From the NCBI GenBank assembly GCA_027924645.1, contig BSBN01001017.1, forward strand, positions 10,876,501 through 10,940,500: a DNA stretch of 64,000 nucleotides, read 5' to 3'. The position numbers and the translations under genes are program-made. Positions 24,166 to 35,604 of the stretch are shown one piece after another (position 1 is the first letter of the stretch; the number at the start of each line of letters is the position of its first letter). The stretch is from Cunninghamia lanceolata. Its lineage: Eukaryota; Streptophyta; Pinopsida; Cupressales; Cupressaceae. Below the pieces are notes generated by a model. It was given only the letters and a program-made list of their open reading frames with translations. It did not search any database and was not told the DNA's origin.

Positions 24166-25500
24166 GTCTCTACTTGAAATAGTACTCTCCTCATGACAAG
24201 TGATTCTCCTTTCCCATGTTTACCAACTAAACTAGGTGATCCAATAGGTTCTTCTACATAGGATACTCTTCCACTGTTCTTTATCTTTTTGCTTGTACTT
24301 CCTTGACTACATTCAAATGCTCTGTGTCCTTCACATCCACACACAAATAGGTTCCTTTGAATGTCCTCTTGTCAAATCCTCTTCCATCTCTTTTGTATCC
24401 TTCACTCCGGTATGAACTAGGGGTTCCTCTACAATAGAAAGGTTTGTCATCTTTTTGGTATGTATTGTTTTCTTTGTCTTCCTTCTTAAATGTATTATCT
24501 TGTCTGCTCTACTATACAAATGATCTTTCTCCTCCAAAAAAATGTTCTACCTCTCTATCTTTGCTCATGCTTCTTGTTCAAATTTTCCTCAACTTTCAAG
24601 GAAAACTAATATGTTTCTTCCAATGTTGTCATTCTTACTAGACTCAGTTCTTCTTGAATGTTCAATCTTAGTCCATTGATGTATCTTGCCACTTTCTCCT
24701 TGCTTGCTTCACTATGTCCTATCCTTATTATCATCTTATGAAATTCTTCAATGTACTCCTTCACAGATTTCTCCTTTTGTCTCAAGTTCTACAATCTCTT
24801 CAACAATTCCAAATCATAGTCAGTAGGTATAAACTGGTTCTTCAATTTTGTCACCATTCTACCTGACTTTGTGATCTTTTCTTTTCCTCTTCTATTTCTA
24901 TCCTACTAAACTTATTTCCACCATATAGCAACATGTCCTTTCAACTAAGTCTTTACAAATTTCACCTTCTCCGGATCTTCAATTTCTTCATATTCAAATT
25001 ATTCTTCTATGTCACTTATTTAATTAATTAGCTCCTCAAGATTGAAATTGCTAGTATAGTTCAGTACATCAACTCTAGGTCTTTTCCAAATCTTTGAAAT
25101 AGCTCACAACATCTTCACTTGATTTGATTCTTCTTCTTCTCCTAGGGTTTCTTCATTTTGATCAGTAGATTGAAATTCTTCATCATCATCACTTTCAACA
25201 TTAGGTCTATGTGTAAGTCCTCTTCTTCGATCTTCTTCAATAAAATCCAAGGGAACTCACATTATCTTCATCATTTCCATCATCTCATCCATTCTTCTAG
25301 TCATAAGACCAACCATAGGTATTCTCCTCAGTGGCATCTCTTCCTAGGACCAAGTGTAACTACCTCGGGTTTGGTGATCGGACTACAAGGTGATAACTAC
25401 CTCACGATCGATGATCGGTTGACAACACAAGTAGTTTGCCTTAGATTTAGCAGTCTATTCACAACAACATCTTATGGAATGCCTTCACAAACTTTTCTCA
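24166..25500 (-). pseudogene. E0 gag (capsid plus CCHC knuckle)
   Basis: The capsid-like part at about 24640-25085 reads LKGHVAIWWK, then KLKNQFIPTDYDLELLKRL, EKSVKEYIEEFHKM and KVARYINGLRLNIQEEL, matching the plant gypsy retrotrans-gag pattern. Near 24300-24350 a zinc knuckle CEGHRAFEC follows a Ser/Lys-rich linker. Many stops and frameshifts occur. It sits immediately behind the E0 5' LTR and primer site and precedes the protease. Confidence 0.78.
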
Positions 25501-25540
25501 ATTTGCTCCCAAAGGATTCAAACTTTGCTCTAATACCACT

Positions 25541-26367
25541 TGGTGCAGTCACGGCTAGGAGGGTCCACAAGGTGAATAGTCCAGATCATGTAGCAAGAGT
25601 AAACACAACAAAAACAACTCAAAGATAGGATACAAATGCAAATTCAGTCATTTAGTATATCATAGATCCAAAATACAAACATGCCGGCAACATGCAGGCT
25701 TACAATTAGGGATCACAGGCCTGATTGCTTAGTTACAATATATGCACAAGATATAGATTTTAAGTGCCTTCGCAAATAATTCAAATTGTCTAACTATCTC
25801 TATGTGATTGACTACTTTCCTATGCATCTATTACATGATTATATATCATCTCCGGAACATAAGAACCCTCCGCATCAACCAAGGATGGTCACAAACTCCA
25901 ATGAAAGAGATGTAACGTGTGTACACAGATAGGTTGGACCTAATCATATAGAACTCCTCCGCAAATGAATGGAATAGTGTGCAGATCTCAGTGAAGGTTA
26001 GACATGATCCAAAGTATCTTTAATGATGTGCAATTTAGCTCTGCAAGTCTTCTCTTTTAGCTGATTATCTAAGACTCTCTAAATGCTCTACCCTGAGAAA
26101 ATAGTTGATCTTCTGATAGAGATATCTTTCTGGAAACTGATCCAAATCATCTAAATTTTGGATATGATGTGCATGAAGATATCTAGATGTGAAGTCCAGC
26201 TCCACAAGGTCTTAAATGAAACTGTGGTAGAATGCCGACCAATCTACTAAAACTGCTATTGACTGAACTAACTGTACTTAAAAGGGAAAATGAAAGGAAA
26301 ACAAACTGAATGCAAATATTTTTGGTTGATGCAAGATTTCTCTTGAACCAGGGATGTTCCTACATCA
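25541..26367 (-). repeat. E0 5' LTR
   Basis: It pairs with 4678-5521. Plus strand starts TGGTGCAGTCACGG and ends CTACATCA, followed by the duplication GAAAG. The primer site is at 25523-25538, two bases inside. Confidence 0.88.
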
Positions 26368-26372
26368 GAAAG

Positions 26373-26790
26373 GATTTCCAACTTAGTTCTTTTTTTACTT
26401 TGTGGGGAGTAGGTCTAAAATAGGATTTTGGAGATTCATGTTTACTAGGCCAAAAGACCTTTTGGGACCCAAAGTCCCAAAAGGTTCAATGATTTTTAAG
26501 ACACCTTAAAAAACTTCCCATAGGAGGTGGGACTAAGTTGGAATTTTGGTTCTTGAAGTGTTTTAGGCTGAAGGATGTTTCGGGGCCCAAAGTCCTGAAA
26601 GATTCTCTAACTTAGTGTTTTCAATGCACTCTATGGAAAATGGGGCCAAGTTTGGTTTCTAGGTTTTGAACCTTTTTGTAGCTAGCCAATGAACCAATTG
26701 GGACCTGAGATCCCGATTGGACCTTTCAACTTAGTGCAATATTTGTCATGTTGATCAAAAAGGAAAATTTGCCTTCGGGGCCCAAGGCAT
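26373..26790. repeat. Tandem repeat of about 120 bp with small dyads
   Basis: Three successive units begin near 26401, 26521 and 26641, about 120 bp apart. Each has a purine-rich start, a TTTTGGTTCTTG-like middle and a short inverted repeat, for example TTTTGGGAC-CCAAA-GTCCCAAAA at 26460-26482. Partial units lie on both outer sides, including left of E0 at 4480-4672. Confidence 0.65.
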
Positions 26791-28100
26791 GAATGGGAAC
26801 TTCAACAAGGTCTCAAAATTCAAATTTACAAGGGTTAGATATAGTTGTCAAATTGAAGTCCATTTATTTGTAAAACCTACTACGGAATTAAAACCCTAAG
26901 CAATATAAAATCCTCAATCTAAACTACTCCATGAAATTAAAACACAAAACCCTAAAACTAAACAGAAAGCAATAAAAAATAGAAACCACAAACCAAATGA
27001 AAACAACAACAAACGATAAAAAAAGACAAACAAAAACAATGAAGTGGGAAGGTAAAATCCTACCTTGCCAAACAACACCAGAAGAAATAAAAATAGGGAA
27101 GGCACACCACCACTCGTGTCCACACTCATCAATAAAACATTTTCAATCAATCTCTAATTGGCAGCAGTCATTCATAATTATTGCTTTAAAATACTCAGGG
27201 CTCTAATTAAGTTGTAAGTGTGTGCATAAATGAGGAGTCATAAGGCATCAAAGCCCTTAAATACTGCACTTAAATTGAAACAGACCACCATTAATGCAGT
27301 AGGTGGTCGGCGAAGTGGGGAGAAGTTGGAACTTCAAACTTAGAGTCCATGGAGGCCAAAAGGTCAATCGGGACCCGAGGTCCCAATGGGGCCAACAAAT
27401 TACAGGTTGGGGGCGAAAACCAAAATTTGGACTTAGAGTCCAACAGACCTTGGAAACCTCAGGGTCAAAAGACCAAACAAGGTCTGAGGGCCAAATTAGA
27501 CAAAATGGAAGGGTTCCTAGGTGTTGAAAGGGACCCACGGACCCGAAAGCCTAGAAGTAAAATAACTTCTAGCCTCATAACAAAAGGGGCTTCAAAATGC
27601 AAGTTTTGAAGAAAAACAAACTCCCAAGGGGAAACTAAAATACAAAAGATGATCTAAGGACCAAAACAAGACAAAAAAAAAACCAAAATGACAAAACAAT
27701 AAAATAGGGGGTCCCAACCTAAGCAAAAGCTGGGGGGAGGTATGCAGGGCATAAAAAATGGAGACTCGACTAGGAAAATGCTCTGTAGCATTTAGGAATA
27801 TAGAACCCTCAATTTCTCCAAAAGTCCTAAGATTGAATCCATCAAGGATGATCAATAAAATGACAAACCCTATAAACAAGAAGATTGTTGTAATGACACT
27901 AAGATGACATGTGAAACTTACAATTTTGTGCATGTGATTCATTCCCTTCAAAAGCTTCACTTGGATCCAAAACCCCACAACTTTCTCCATCAAGCTATTT
28001 CATAATGATTATATTCTATGCATGACACCCGTAAATGAGTTTACATCATGGTACTTGTCTAAGGCACCATGAATATGGGTTTCACCAGAGGATGGTTTTT
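26791..28100. other. Non-coding remnant between E0 and E3
   Basis: No supported gene. Further GGGACC..GGTCCC-like dyads occur near 27370 and TTGGACT-TAG-AGTCCAA near 27430-27450, so the dyad-bearing repeat seems to extend in worn form. The rest is AT-rich without protein motifs. Short open stretches on both strands look random. Confidence 0.4.
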
Positions 28101-28105
28101 CTCTT

Positions 28106-29203
28106 TGTTGATAACTGAGAGGGGGGGGGGTGAATCGGTTATCTTAATTATTTCAGCTTTCTGAACTTTCTTATTAATTAATGTAGCATCAATTCAAATA
28201 AGCAAACATAACCATGAAATGGAAATACACATGACACAATATTTTTTTATGTGGAAACCCTGTTAAGGGAGAAAACCATGGGGTGATTAACCCAAGATTG
28301 TATTCTCTGTTAGAAGAATAGAAATACAAATGGCACTTGCCAATTAGGGCTCACTGTCCGAGTACACTACTCACAAGAGGCTCACTGCCTACAAGAGACT
28401 CACTGTCTACAAGTTGTAAGAAGAATAACAAGATCCTTGAACTGATGAGAAGCATCCACATATGCTGAGGTTTAGTTCTAGTTAGGCTCAATACACTAAT
28501 CTGTTGCACTTCATCCTTCCTTTTCTTTTGTACTGTTGTCCTTTCACATACCGGACCTTCCTTACTGCTTTCACTCTACTTTTCTACTTTTCTTCGCACA
28601 ACACATAACTCTACTCATACACTCTCATCAAAATCCATTTGGTATATATATCCACACAAGGGATTTCATCCTCTTTCTAGTCAGCATCCGGAATAGTCAG
28701 TATTTCCCAAACTTTGGTCTGTCAGTTGAATCCTTGCTTACCAAGTGATGCGGATCAAAAAGAAACTTATAGAAGTCATCTAACAAGTTGGCCAATCATG
28801 AATGATACCTTAAGAATCTTTATCACCATCGACATCTCATCCAGAATAACTTCTGATGCTCTGCCTGTCAGTTCTTCCTCTATCTGTTTTACCAAACCAG
28901 ACCCCAATACTTGAATGCTTATACCTCTTTACTCTTTCATCATCGGAGGCTCAATTCCTGGAATATATCAATCAAGGTACTCCTCTTGACTTCCCCAAGT
29001 CCACACTTTCCAAATATACTTCCTCTGAGAGATCCAGACCTAACTATCGGACCTTGCCACATACTATGTTCTTGCTTACCGGACCACAACACTCTTCAAT
29101 CTGACTTCCGGTATAGGCATATCATGTCCTGTGGATGTGTGGGATGAACTTTGTTGCCATCAATGACAACAATCATGAAGCTTCAATGTGTCTCTTGCCA
29201 ACA
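28106..29203 (-). repeat. E3 3' LTR
   Basis: It matches 34515-35599 closely. A run of ten G lies at its start. Repeated CTCACTG words occur at 28346-28405. Confidence 0.94.
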
Positions 29204-29372
29204 ATCTCCCCCTTTGGCATTGATGGCAACACTTAGTGAAAAATGACTAAGTGTTATACTAAACTCCCCCTTGGTTGATGCTCTCTTCTAATGTATACTT
29301 TACCGGAGCTCCCCCTTAGCTAGATTCCACATTTTTCACTGTTCCTCACTCCCCCTTTGACATCAATGTCAA
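29204..29372 (-). promoter_or_regulatory. E3 polypurine tract cluster
   Basis: GCCAAAGGGGGAGAT (minus) touches the LTR at 29204. Other GGGGGA tracts lie near 29264, 29308 and 29348. The farthest has ACATTGATGTCAAAGGGGG. Confidence 0.7.
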
Positions 29373-29487
29373 AGGGTAGGGTCTGCACACCAAAATTGCC
29401 CAAAAATTCAACTATACTTAGCCGCATAAGTATATAAACAGGTTATACTTACATATACTGTAATATGTCTGCAAAAGTTGTCTTCAA

Positions 29488-32400
29488 CTATACAACTTCT
29501 GTCACCCAACTCTGCTTCATCCTATCAAAAATTGAGATGTGACCACTCAATAGGAATGCAAAAGCTTCTACCCTCTTGAGATCTATTGGATCACTAGTTC
29601 GAGCTGTGGTCTGAGCATCAGTTAGAGCCTCATGCATGGCCTCTAACTTAGGGATAATGATCCCTCTGAGTTCACTTAACCTGTTTGTTCTATTTTTCTT
29701 CTCCTTCTCAAGCTTCTCTATTTCAGCTATGGCTGCAATAGCCTGACATTCTTGATTTACTATAGAACCAGAGAGAGGATCAAAACTTTGAGATAAACTT
29801 GTTAGTTTATCCTCTTGCTCTTTTACTTTCTTCTCAATATCCTTGGTTACCTTAGGCCAGGATAAACAAAATTTGTAGATATTTCTACCATCTTTAAGAG
29901 CATTTTCCAAGCTCTTTATTCCAATATCCATAATTCTCCTATCATTTGTTATTAAGCCTTGTAACTCTGAGAATCTTTTATCTAGAAACTCTTTCCGAAC
30001 CTTCTCCTCAGCTGATTTCTTTAGAGATTCAAAATGTGTACTAACACTATTTACTAGAGATTTGAGATTACCAGATGAAGAGGCTGAGGGATCTTTTTGA
30101 AAAGATGGCATGATCTTCTCCAACACCGGATGCAGTTTCTATGAGCTTGCAGTCTTCCATGTGAGACTTCAAGAGTTTTTCTTTTGCCTTTGCTGAAGTA
30201 AAGGATGCTAGCTTCATGGTTTGAACTGGGGAGAGGGAGTCAAAATTGAATGGTCCTTGAAGAAGTTCCAGTTCATCAAATTCCATCATCTCCTTGGTTA
30301 GAAATTCTTCAATTGCTTCTGCTATGTCTCTTGCCGGTGACAGGGTTTTCTCCCCTTCTACATTCTTACCACTATCATCTGTGGTTTTTGGAATTTTCTG
30401 TCCTTCTGAACCCTTATTACTGTCATCTTGTTTTTCCTTTTCCTCTACTTCTTTTTCTTCTACTCTTCTTCTTTAGATCCGGAGTCTGTTGGGGAATCCG
30501 AATTTACTTCCCCTTGAACTACCTCTTCTGGAACAGGGACTCCTTTTCCTTTACCTCTTCTGCTACCGTCTCAGTGGATTCTTCTTTGTTATCTATTCCC
30601 AAGGGATCATATCTAAATCCTCTATAACATGAATATTGAATCTTTTATAGGTATTCCACACAATTTCTTTTGTTTCTTTTGCCACTTTATCAGTTTCTCC
30701 AAGCATGAGCTGATTCATTCTAGCCTTACTCCGGAACTCATCCTTGCAATCTTTGAAGATCATATCCAATTATTTTGGAGTAATTGAAGGGTAGAGCTGA
30801 ATAGCTATATGTTCTCTAATCTCTAAGTACTTAGCCTTGGCATTTTCTTTTCTCATCTCTAATTCCTTTTCTAGGCTTTTGGGAATGAGAGATATTATTT
30901 CAATAAAAGCCTTATTGTATATGTTCAAATACTTAATTGTGGCTTCCTCCAGAATCTTTTTATCTGCATCATTGTATGCATCATAGAATTATGTTATTGG
31001 TTTCAGGTTCCCATACATAGTGACTGCTTTAACTACATCATCTAAGGATAGAGTGGGCCTTTCAATGAATTCTTCTGCCATCTCTTCCTTGTCTTTACTA
31101 GTAGAGGTTTCACCAGATACTTTCTTCTTTTTCCTCATTTTCCTTACCTCTTCATCTGATTCTGTCTCTTCTTCTTCCTTTTGGCTTGTGTAAGACCTTG
31201 TGGCCTTTGTCTTAGTTCTTTTCTCTACTTTACCAGATGATTTTGCTTCCAGTTTTGATGTCTTTGAGCTCTTGTCAGTGGTAGGTGCAGACCTCTTACA
31301 GGATCTTGTCCGGGAGGGGGCTTCTACCAGACCACTTTCCTTTTCAGCTTCTTCCTTCTCTTTCTCTGCTCTTTCCCTTTTCTCTCTGTTGGTGTTAAGT
31401 GCTTCTTTTGAGATTCCATGCCTCTTGGCCGGTTCTTCTACCTCTTTTCTCACTTTTCTCTTTATCTCTAGTTGTCTAAGTTCCACATGAATCTTTACAC
31501 TCAACTCTTCAAATGTTCCAAATCTTTCTGCCTTGGGATCTTTGGGTTGACTAAGCATGTGTTGAACATGTAGCTCAACAATTTTCTCATCTACTTCATA
31601 CCCCATGGGCATGATCCAGACTATCCTTGGTTCCACAGCCTCCATTAGGCACTGATTAGTTTCTACCATAAAGCAAACTGTATCCTTATACTTTTCAACT
31701 AGAGATTTTGGAATTCTCTCCCTTGCTTGCATCATACTCTGAAAGTTCTTGAAATAACCCCACAGAGCTGTATTTCTTGCCTTAGCATTCCCAAGCCCAT
31801 GCAGGTAGTCTCTGATTTGAATGGTAATAGGTCTGTCATTCTGCCACACCCAACCACTGGATTCGGGCAGTTCATTCATAAAGTAGAAAAACAAACACAA
31901 TATTAGTCCACCATACTTAAAAGAGTTCTTCTTGTCCTTATTGATCTTATGTAAGTTTTCCATCAGTTGGCTTAGAAGGAGTTCACAGAGGTCATAGTCT
32001 GCATTATTTCTCAACATCTCATAAGCAGTATACACAGCAGTTCTGGGTACTGAATTCTCCCTGCTAGAGTGATATATCTTATAACCAATTATCATAGATG
32101 CAAACTTGATATCCGAATCAGAGATATCTTCTATGGTCATTGCTCTCTTATCAAATTTTGATCCAGTAGCCTCACTCACAGTTAGGTTTTTGACAAACTT
32201 GAGAACTGGTATCCCTCTGGATGAGTGCAAGTCGGTTACTGCCCTAATTGCATCCTTAGTGATCTTAAATGGTCTATTCAACCAAAAGAAGTTATCATGT
32301 ACTCTGCTCAACACATACTGGACCCATTCATCCTCCTCAAAATAGGAGAAATGAATGCACTGACCAAAATGTTTATCCCGGATGGCCTAGTACTATGGTT

Positions 32401-32632
32401 TGAGTTCAAGAGTATCATTTATTAACTGATTGTAATAGATATCTACCAGCTTGGATTCCCCAAAATCTTCAATGTTCGCATGAATGTAAACCCTAACATC
32501 TTCTACATGCAAAATACCATGTGGAATGTTGGAAAATGCACCTGAGGGATCCACTTCTAGAGATTTGTATGGGTGCTTATTAAATTTACGGCGTGGCCTA
32601 TCAGAAATCTTCACCACATTCAGAGTACCCAT
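29488..32632 (-). pseudogene. E3 protein B, nearly full length (about 1,050 codons)
   Basis: The likely start is the ATG at 32632 (MGTLNVVKISDRPRRKFNKH), supported by alignment with E1. One frame runs to about 30070 with stops, including a 441-codon open part at 30989-32314, then shifts frame to end at 29488. Order: IPHGILHVEDVRVYIH; FKITKDAIRAV; FDKRAMTIEDI; a helical block with YDLCELLLSQLMENL and LILCLFFYF; TALWGYFKNF; IVWIMPMGYEVDE; a Lys/Glu/Ser/Arg linker (about residues 300-430); YLNIYNKAFIEII; SPVQTMKLASF; and a C-terminal coiled coil ending FAFLLSGHISIFDRM. Basic clusters in the linker could direct it to the nucleus, which is inference. No enzyme motif is visible and no family is named. 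It replaces pol in position. Confidence 0.72.
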
Positions 32633-33267
32633 TTTCAAAAGATTTACAGAGATATTCATCAACAGAAAATACCTTTTACACTTTTAGGATTCACTGAATG
32701 AGCCAGATTAATTTGCTGGAAGAATCGACTTCAATGATTGATCTTTGAGAGTTTGAGACAATTTGTTGCAGAGCTCCTTTTCTTTTCTTCTTGAGTGCAA
32801 ATGTGCAAATGACGAATGAATGAACTCTTTTATTTCTAGGAAAGCCCTAATTTCATACTGTAATAAATGCATGACCTAAGTCATTTTGGTTGCCTTGTTC
32901 ATCTTATTCTGAGACAAATCTTTTTTGGATCACTGAGATACACTTAGAGTCATTCTTGGAGAATAGTGATAATCTATCTTCCTTTCCTTAATCATTTGAT
33001 CTATCTGCAAATCATGATTCCATAGTTTGAATCATGTCAGATTTAACTATGAAAAACCTACTTCTCACTAGATGATTGATGAGTCAGATTAGCCTTCAAC
33101 TCTTTCAAAACTTCTTGCGGATCTTTCATCTCCTAACCAAGGCTTATTTAGATGTCCCTTTGTGAACCCTTTAATCTGTAACTCTCCTTGTGTCAATTCC
33201 GGCACCAATTAACTGGCTGGGGGAAAATGTTTTTCCTTGTGTCTCCCCCTGAGCCAGAGCTCACTTC
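32633..33267. other. E3 spacer between gag and protein B
   Basis: No gene. It contains the conserved post-gag inverted repeat CTGGCTGGGGGA ... TCTCCCCCTGAGCCAG at 33212-33256 and AT-rich leader-like sequence before protein B. Confidence 0.55.
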
Positions 33268-34449
33268 TTAATTTCTGGAAGGAATATCAGCACCAGATTT
33301 TGGTGTGGATCCATCCCCTACATTTTTTGTACTTCTCTTCACCCAAATCTTATTCATCTCACTTTTAACTTCATCCACATTCACTTTTCCTTTTCCCTTG
33401 TCTTGATTTTGATTATGATGTACCAGACCTCTTTCGTCCTGATTCTTGCTTCTATAGAATTTGGCAATATGACCGGATCTATTGCAATTGTGGTAAACAA
33501 CATTTCTTTGCATATTTGATTGATGTCCTCTTGATCTACATTGATTAGACATATGACCCATTCTATTGCATGCAAAGCATCTACCATTGAATGAATTGTT
33601 CATTTGCATATTTCTACATTCATGAGATTTGTGACCACACCTTTTGTAGTTAAAACACTATCCGGAGAAGGATGTGTTAGTATGATTCATTCTCCTTCTG
33701 CATTGATTAGCTTTGTGACCAAAGTTATTGTAGTTGTGGCAGCATCCATTGAAGGATGGATATCTTTGAGCATTAGGTTGCCTTACCAGAGGTCTTCTAG
33801 GCCTATTCCTTGAATTTTCTGATCCAAACTTCTTCTGACCGGATCCAGAGCTTTCTCCTTTCTCATATCCCAAACCACACTTGTCATCTACCCTCTTTTG
33901 GCTTTCAAGAAGAACTTCAAGTTGAGCAGAACTTATCTTGAATTTCTCTTTATATTCATTTGTAGTTTGAAGGTCCCTTTTAAGAGAGACAATTTGATCC
34001 TCAAGTTTTTCTTCATTATCTTTAGCATCTTCAAGATCAGATTCAAGATGTCTGGTTATTCTATCTATCTTATGGCAGTCTTCTGATTTCTCCTTGAGAG
34101 ATTGTCTTAGATCATCTTTAGTTTTTCTTTTTTTTTCAATTTCTTGGGTAAACTTCTTAACTCTTGATTCTATTTCATGTCTTACCATAATGATCTCTTT
34201 TGATAACTTTTCACATAACTTGGTTTTCTCCTTCAGATCTCCATTTGAATCATTGGCTTCACCTTGACTTGCCAGTTGTTGAAGTAGCTCCTTTCTCTTT
34301 TTCATAGAGAGACTCAGTTTCTCTTTTAATTCATTTATGAAATCATCAGCCTATTTGAGTCTTTCCTTCAATTTATTGACTTCAGAATTTGACTACTCAA
34401 GATCATCTAGGGTAGACTTAAGTTGTTCCCTCATACCATACACATCCAT
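33268..34449 (-). pseudogene. E3 gag: coiled coil plus zinc-knuckle array
   Basis: One frame runs from the ATG at 34449, about 50 bp past the primer site, to the stop at 33268, 393 codons with a few stops and no frameshift. Residues 1 to about 230 form a Lys/Glu-rich coiled coil. Then KCGLGYEKGESSGSG and a PNAQRYPSFNG linker lead to four CCHC-type units. The first has Cys to Tyr, the second has its second Cys replaced by Tyr, the third, CFACNRMGHMSNQC, is intact, and the fourth has several losses. The tail contains MNKIWVKRS. Knuckle arrays bind RNA in gag proteins. It is the best preserved gag of this family in the window. Confidence 0.83.
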
Positions 34450-34514
34450 TTGAATTCCTAGATCTTCCTCAAGCTGTTAGGCTCTATTGGGAGGAACTTG
34501 GCTCTGATACCAAT

Positions 34515-35599
34515 TGTTGATAACTAAGAGGGGGTGAATTAGTTATCTTAATTATTTCAGCTTTCTAAACTTTCTTATTAATTAATGTAGCATCAATTCA
34601 AATAAGCAAACATAATCATGAAATGGAAATACACATGACACAATATTTTTTACATGGAAACCCTGTTAAGGGAGAAAACCATGGGGTGATTAACACAAGA
34701 TTGTATTCTCTGTTATAAGAATAGAAATACAAAATGGCACTTGCCAATTAGGGCTCACTGCCCGAGCACACTGCTCACAAGAGGCTCACTGCCTACAAGA
34801 GACTCACTGTCTACAAGTTGTAAGAAGAATAACAAGATCCTTGAACTGATGAGAAGCATCCACATATGCTGAGGTTCAGTTCCGGTTAGGCTCAATACAC
34901 TGATCTACTGCACTTCATCCTTCCTTTTCTTTTGTACTATTGTCCTTTCACATACCGGACCTTCCTTATTGCTTTCACTCTGCTTTTCTACTTTTCTTCA
35001 CACAACACATAACTCTACTCACACACTCTCATTGAAATCCATTTGGTATATATATCCGCACAAGGGATTTCATCCTCTTTTTAGTCGGCATCCGGAATAG
35101 TCAGTATTTCCCAAACTTTGGTCTGTCGGCTGAATCCTTGCTTACCAAGTGATGCAGATCAAAAAGAAACTTATAGAAGTCATCTAACAAGTTAGCCAAT
35201 CATGAATGATGCCTTAAGAATCTTTATCACCATCAACATCTCATCTGGAATAACTTCTGATGCTCTGCCTGTCAGTTCTTCCTCTATCTGTTTTACCAAA
35301 CTGGACCCCAATACTTGAATGCTTATATCTCTTTACTCTTTCATCACTAGAGGCTCAATTCCTAGAGTCAAGGTACTCCTCTTGACTTCCCCAAGTCTGC
35401 ACTTTCCAAAGATACTTCCTCTGAGAGATTCGGACCTGACTGTCGGACCTTGCCACATACTCTGTTCTTGCTTACCGGACCACAACATTCTTCAATCTGA
35501 CTTCCGGTATAGGCATATCATGTCCTGCGGATGTGTGGGATGAACTTTGTTGCCATCAATGACAAAAATCATGAATCTCCAATGTGTCTCTTGCCAACA
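34515..35599 (-). repeat. E3 5' LTR
   Basis: It pairs with 28106-29203. A TATA-like TATATATACC lies on the minus strand near 35046-35055. The primer site is at 34497-34512 and the duplication CTCTT follows at 35600. Confidence 0.94.
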
Positions 35600-35604
35600 C
35601 TCTT

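Larger units (their letters stand above)
4678..26367 (-). mobile_element. E0: Ty3/gypsy chromovirus-type LTR retrotransposon, split by E1
   Basis: The element runs right to left. It is bounded by 0.83-0.84 kb LTRs (4678-5521 and 25541-26367) with TG...CA ends, and by perfect 5-bp duplications GAAAG at 4673-4677 and 26368-26372. A primer site TGGTATTAGAGCAAAG (minus strand of 25523-25538) lies beside the 5' LTR and resembles the initiator-Met site with one change. The order is gag, protease, reverse transcriptase, RNase H, integrase, chromodomain, as known for Ty3/gypsy chromoviruses. Insertion of E1 separates the RNase H halves. Without E1 the element is about 6.2 kb. Stops, frameshifts and a lost integrase glutamate show it is dead. 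Confidence 0.9.
28106..35599 (-). mobile_element. E3: non-autonomous copia-style LTR element with gag and protein B
   Basis: LTRs of about 1.1 kb (28106-29203 and 34515-35599), TGTTGATAAC...CCAACA, are flanked by perfect duplications CTCTT at 28101-28105 and 35600-35604. The initiator-Met-type primer site TGGTATCAGAGCCAAG is on the minus strand of 34497-34512. Polypurine AAAGGGGGAGAT abuts the 3' LTR. Inside, reading leftward, are a gag with several zinc knuckles and one long protein B frame. There is no protease, integrase or reverse transcriptase. It is the most complete example of the E1-type arrangement and has no other element inside it. Confidence 0.92.

Noticed and set aside
27257..27609. 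Overlapping open frames on both strands
   Set aside because: Composition driven by GGTCCC-type dyads. No motif, start context or homologue within the window.
30989..32314. Host gene encoding a 441-residue protein
   Set aside because: It lies inside E3 between LTRs with target duplications and is part of the longer, interrupted protein B also found in E1.
34497..34512. tRNA fragment
   Set aside because: The match to the initiator tRNA-Met 3' end is the primer binding site of E3. No cloverleaf is present.
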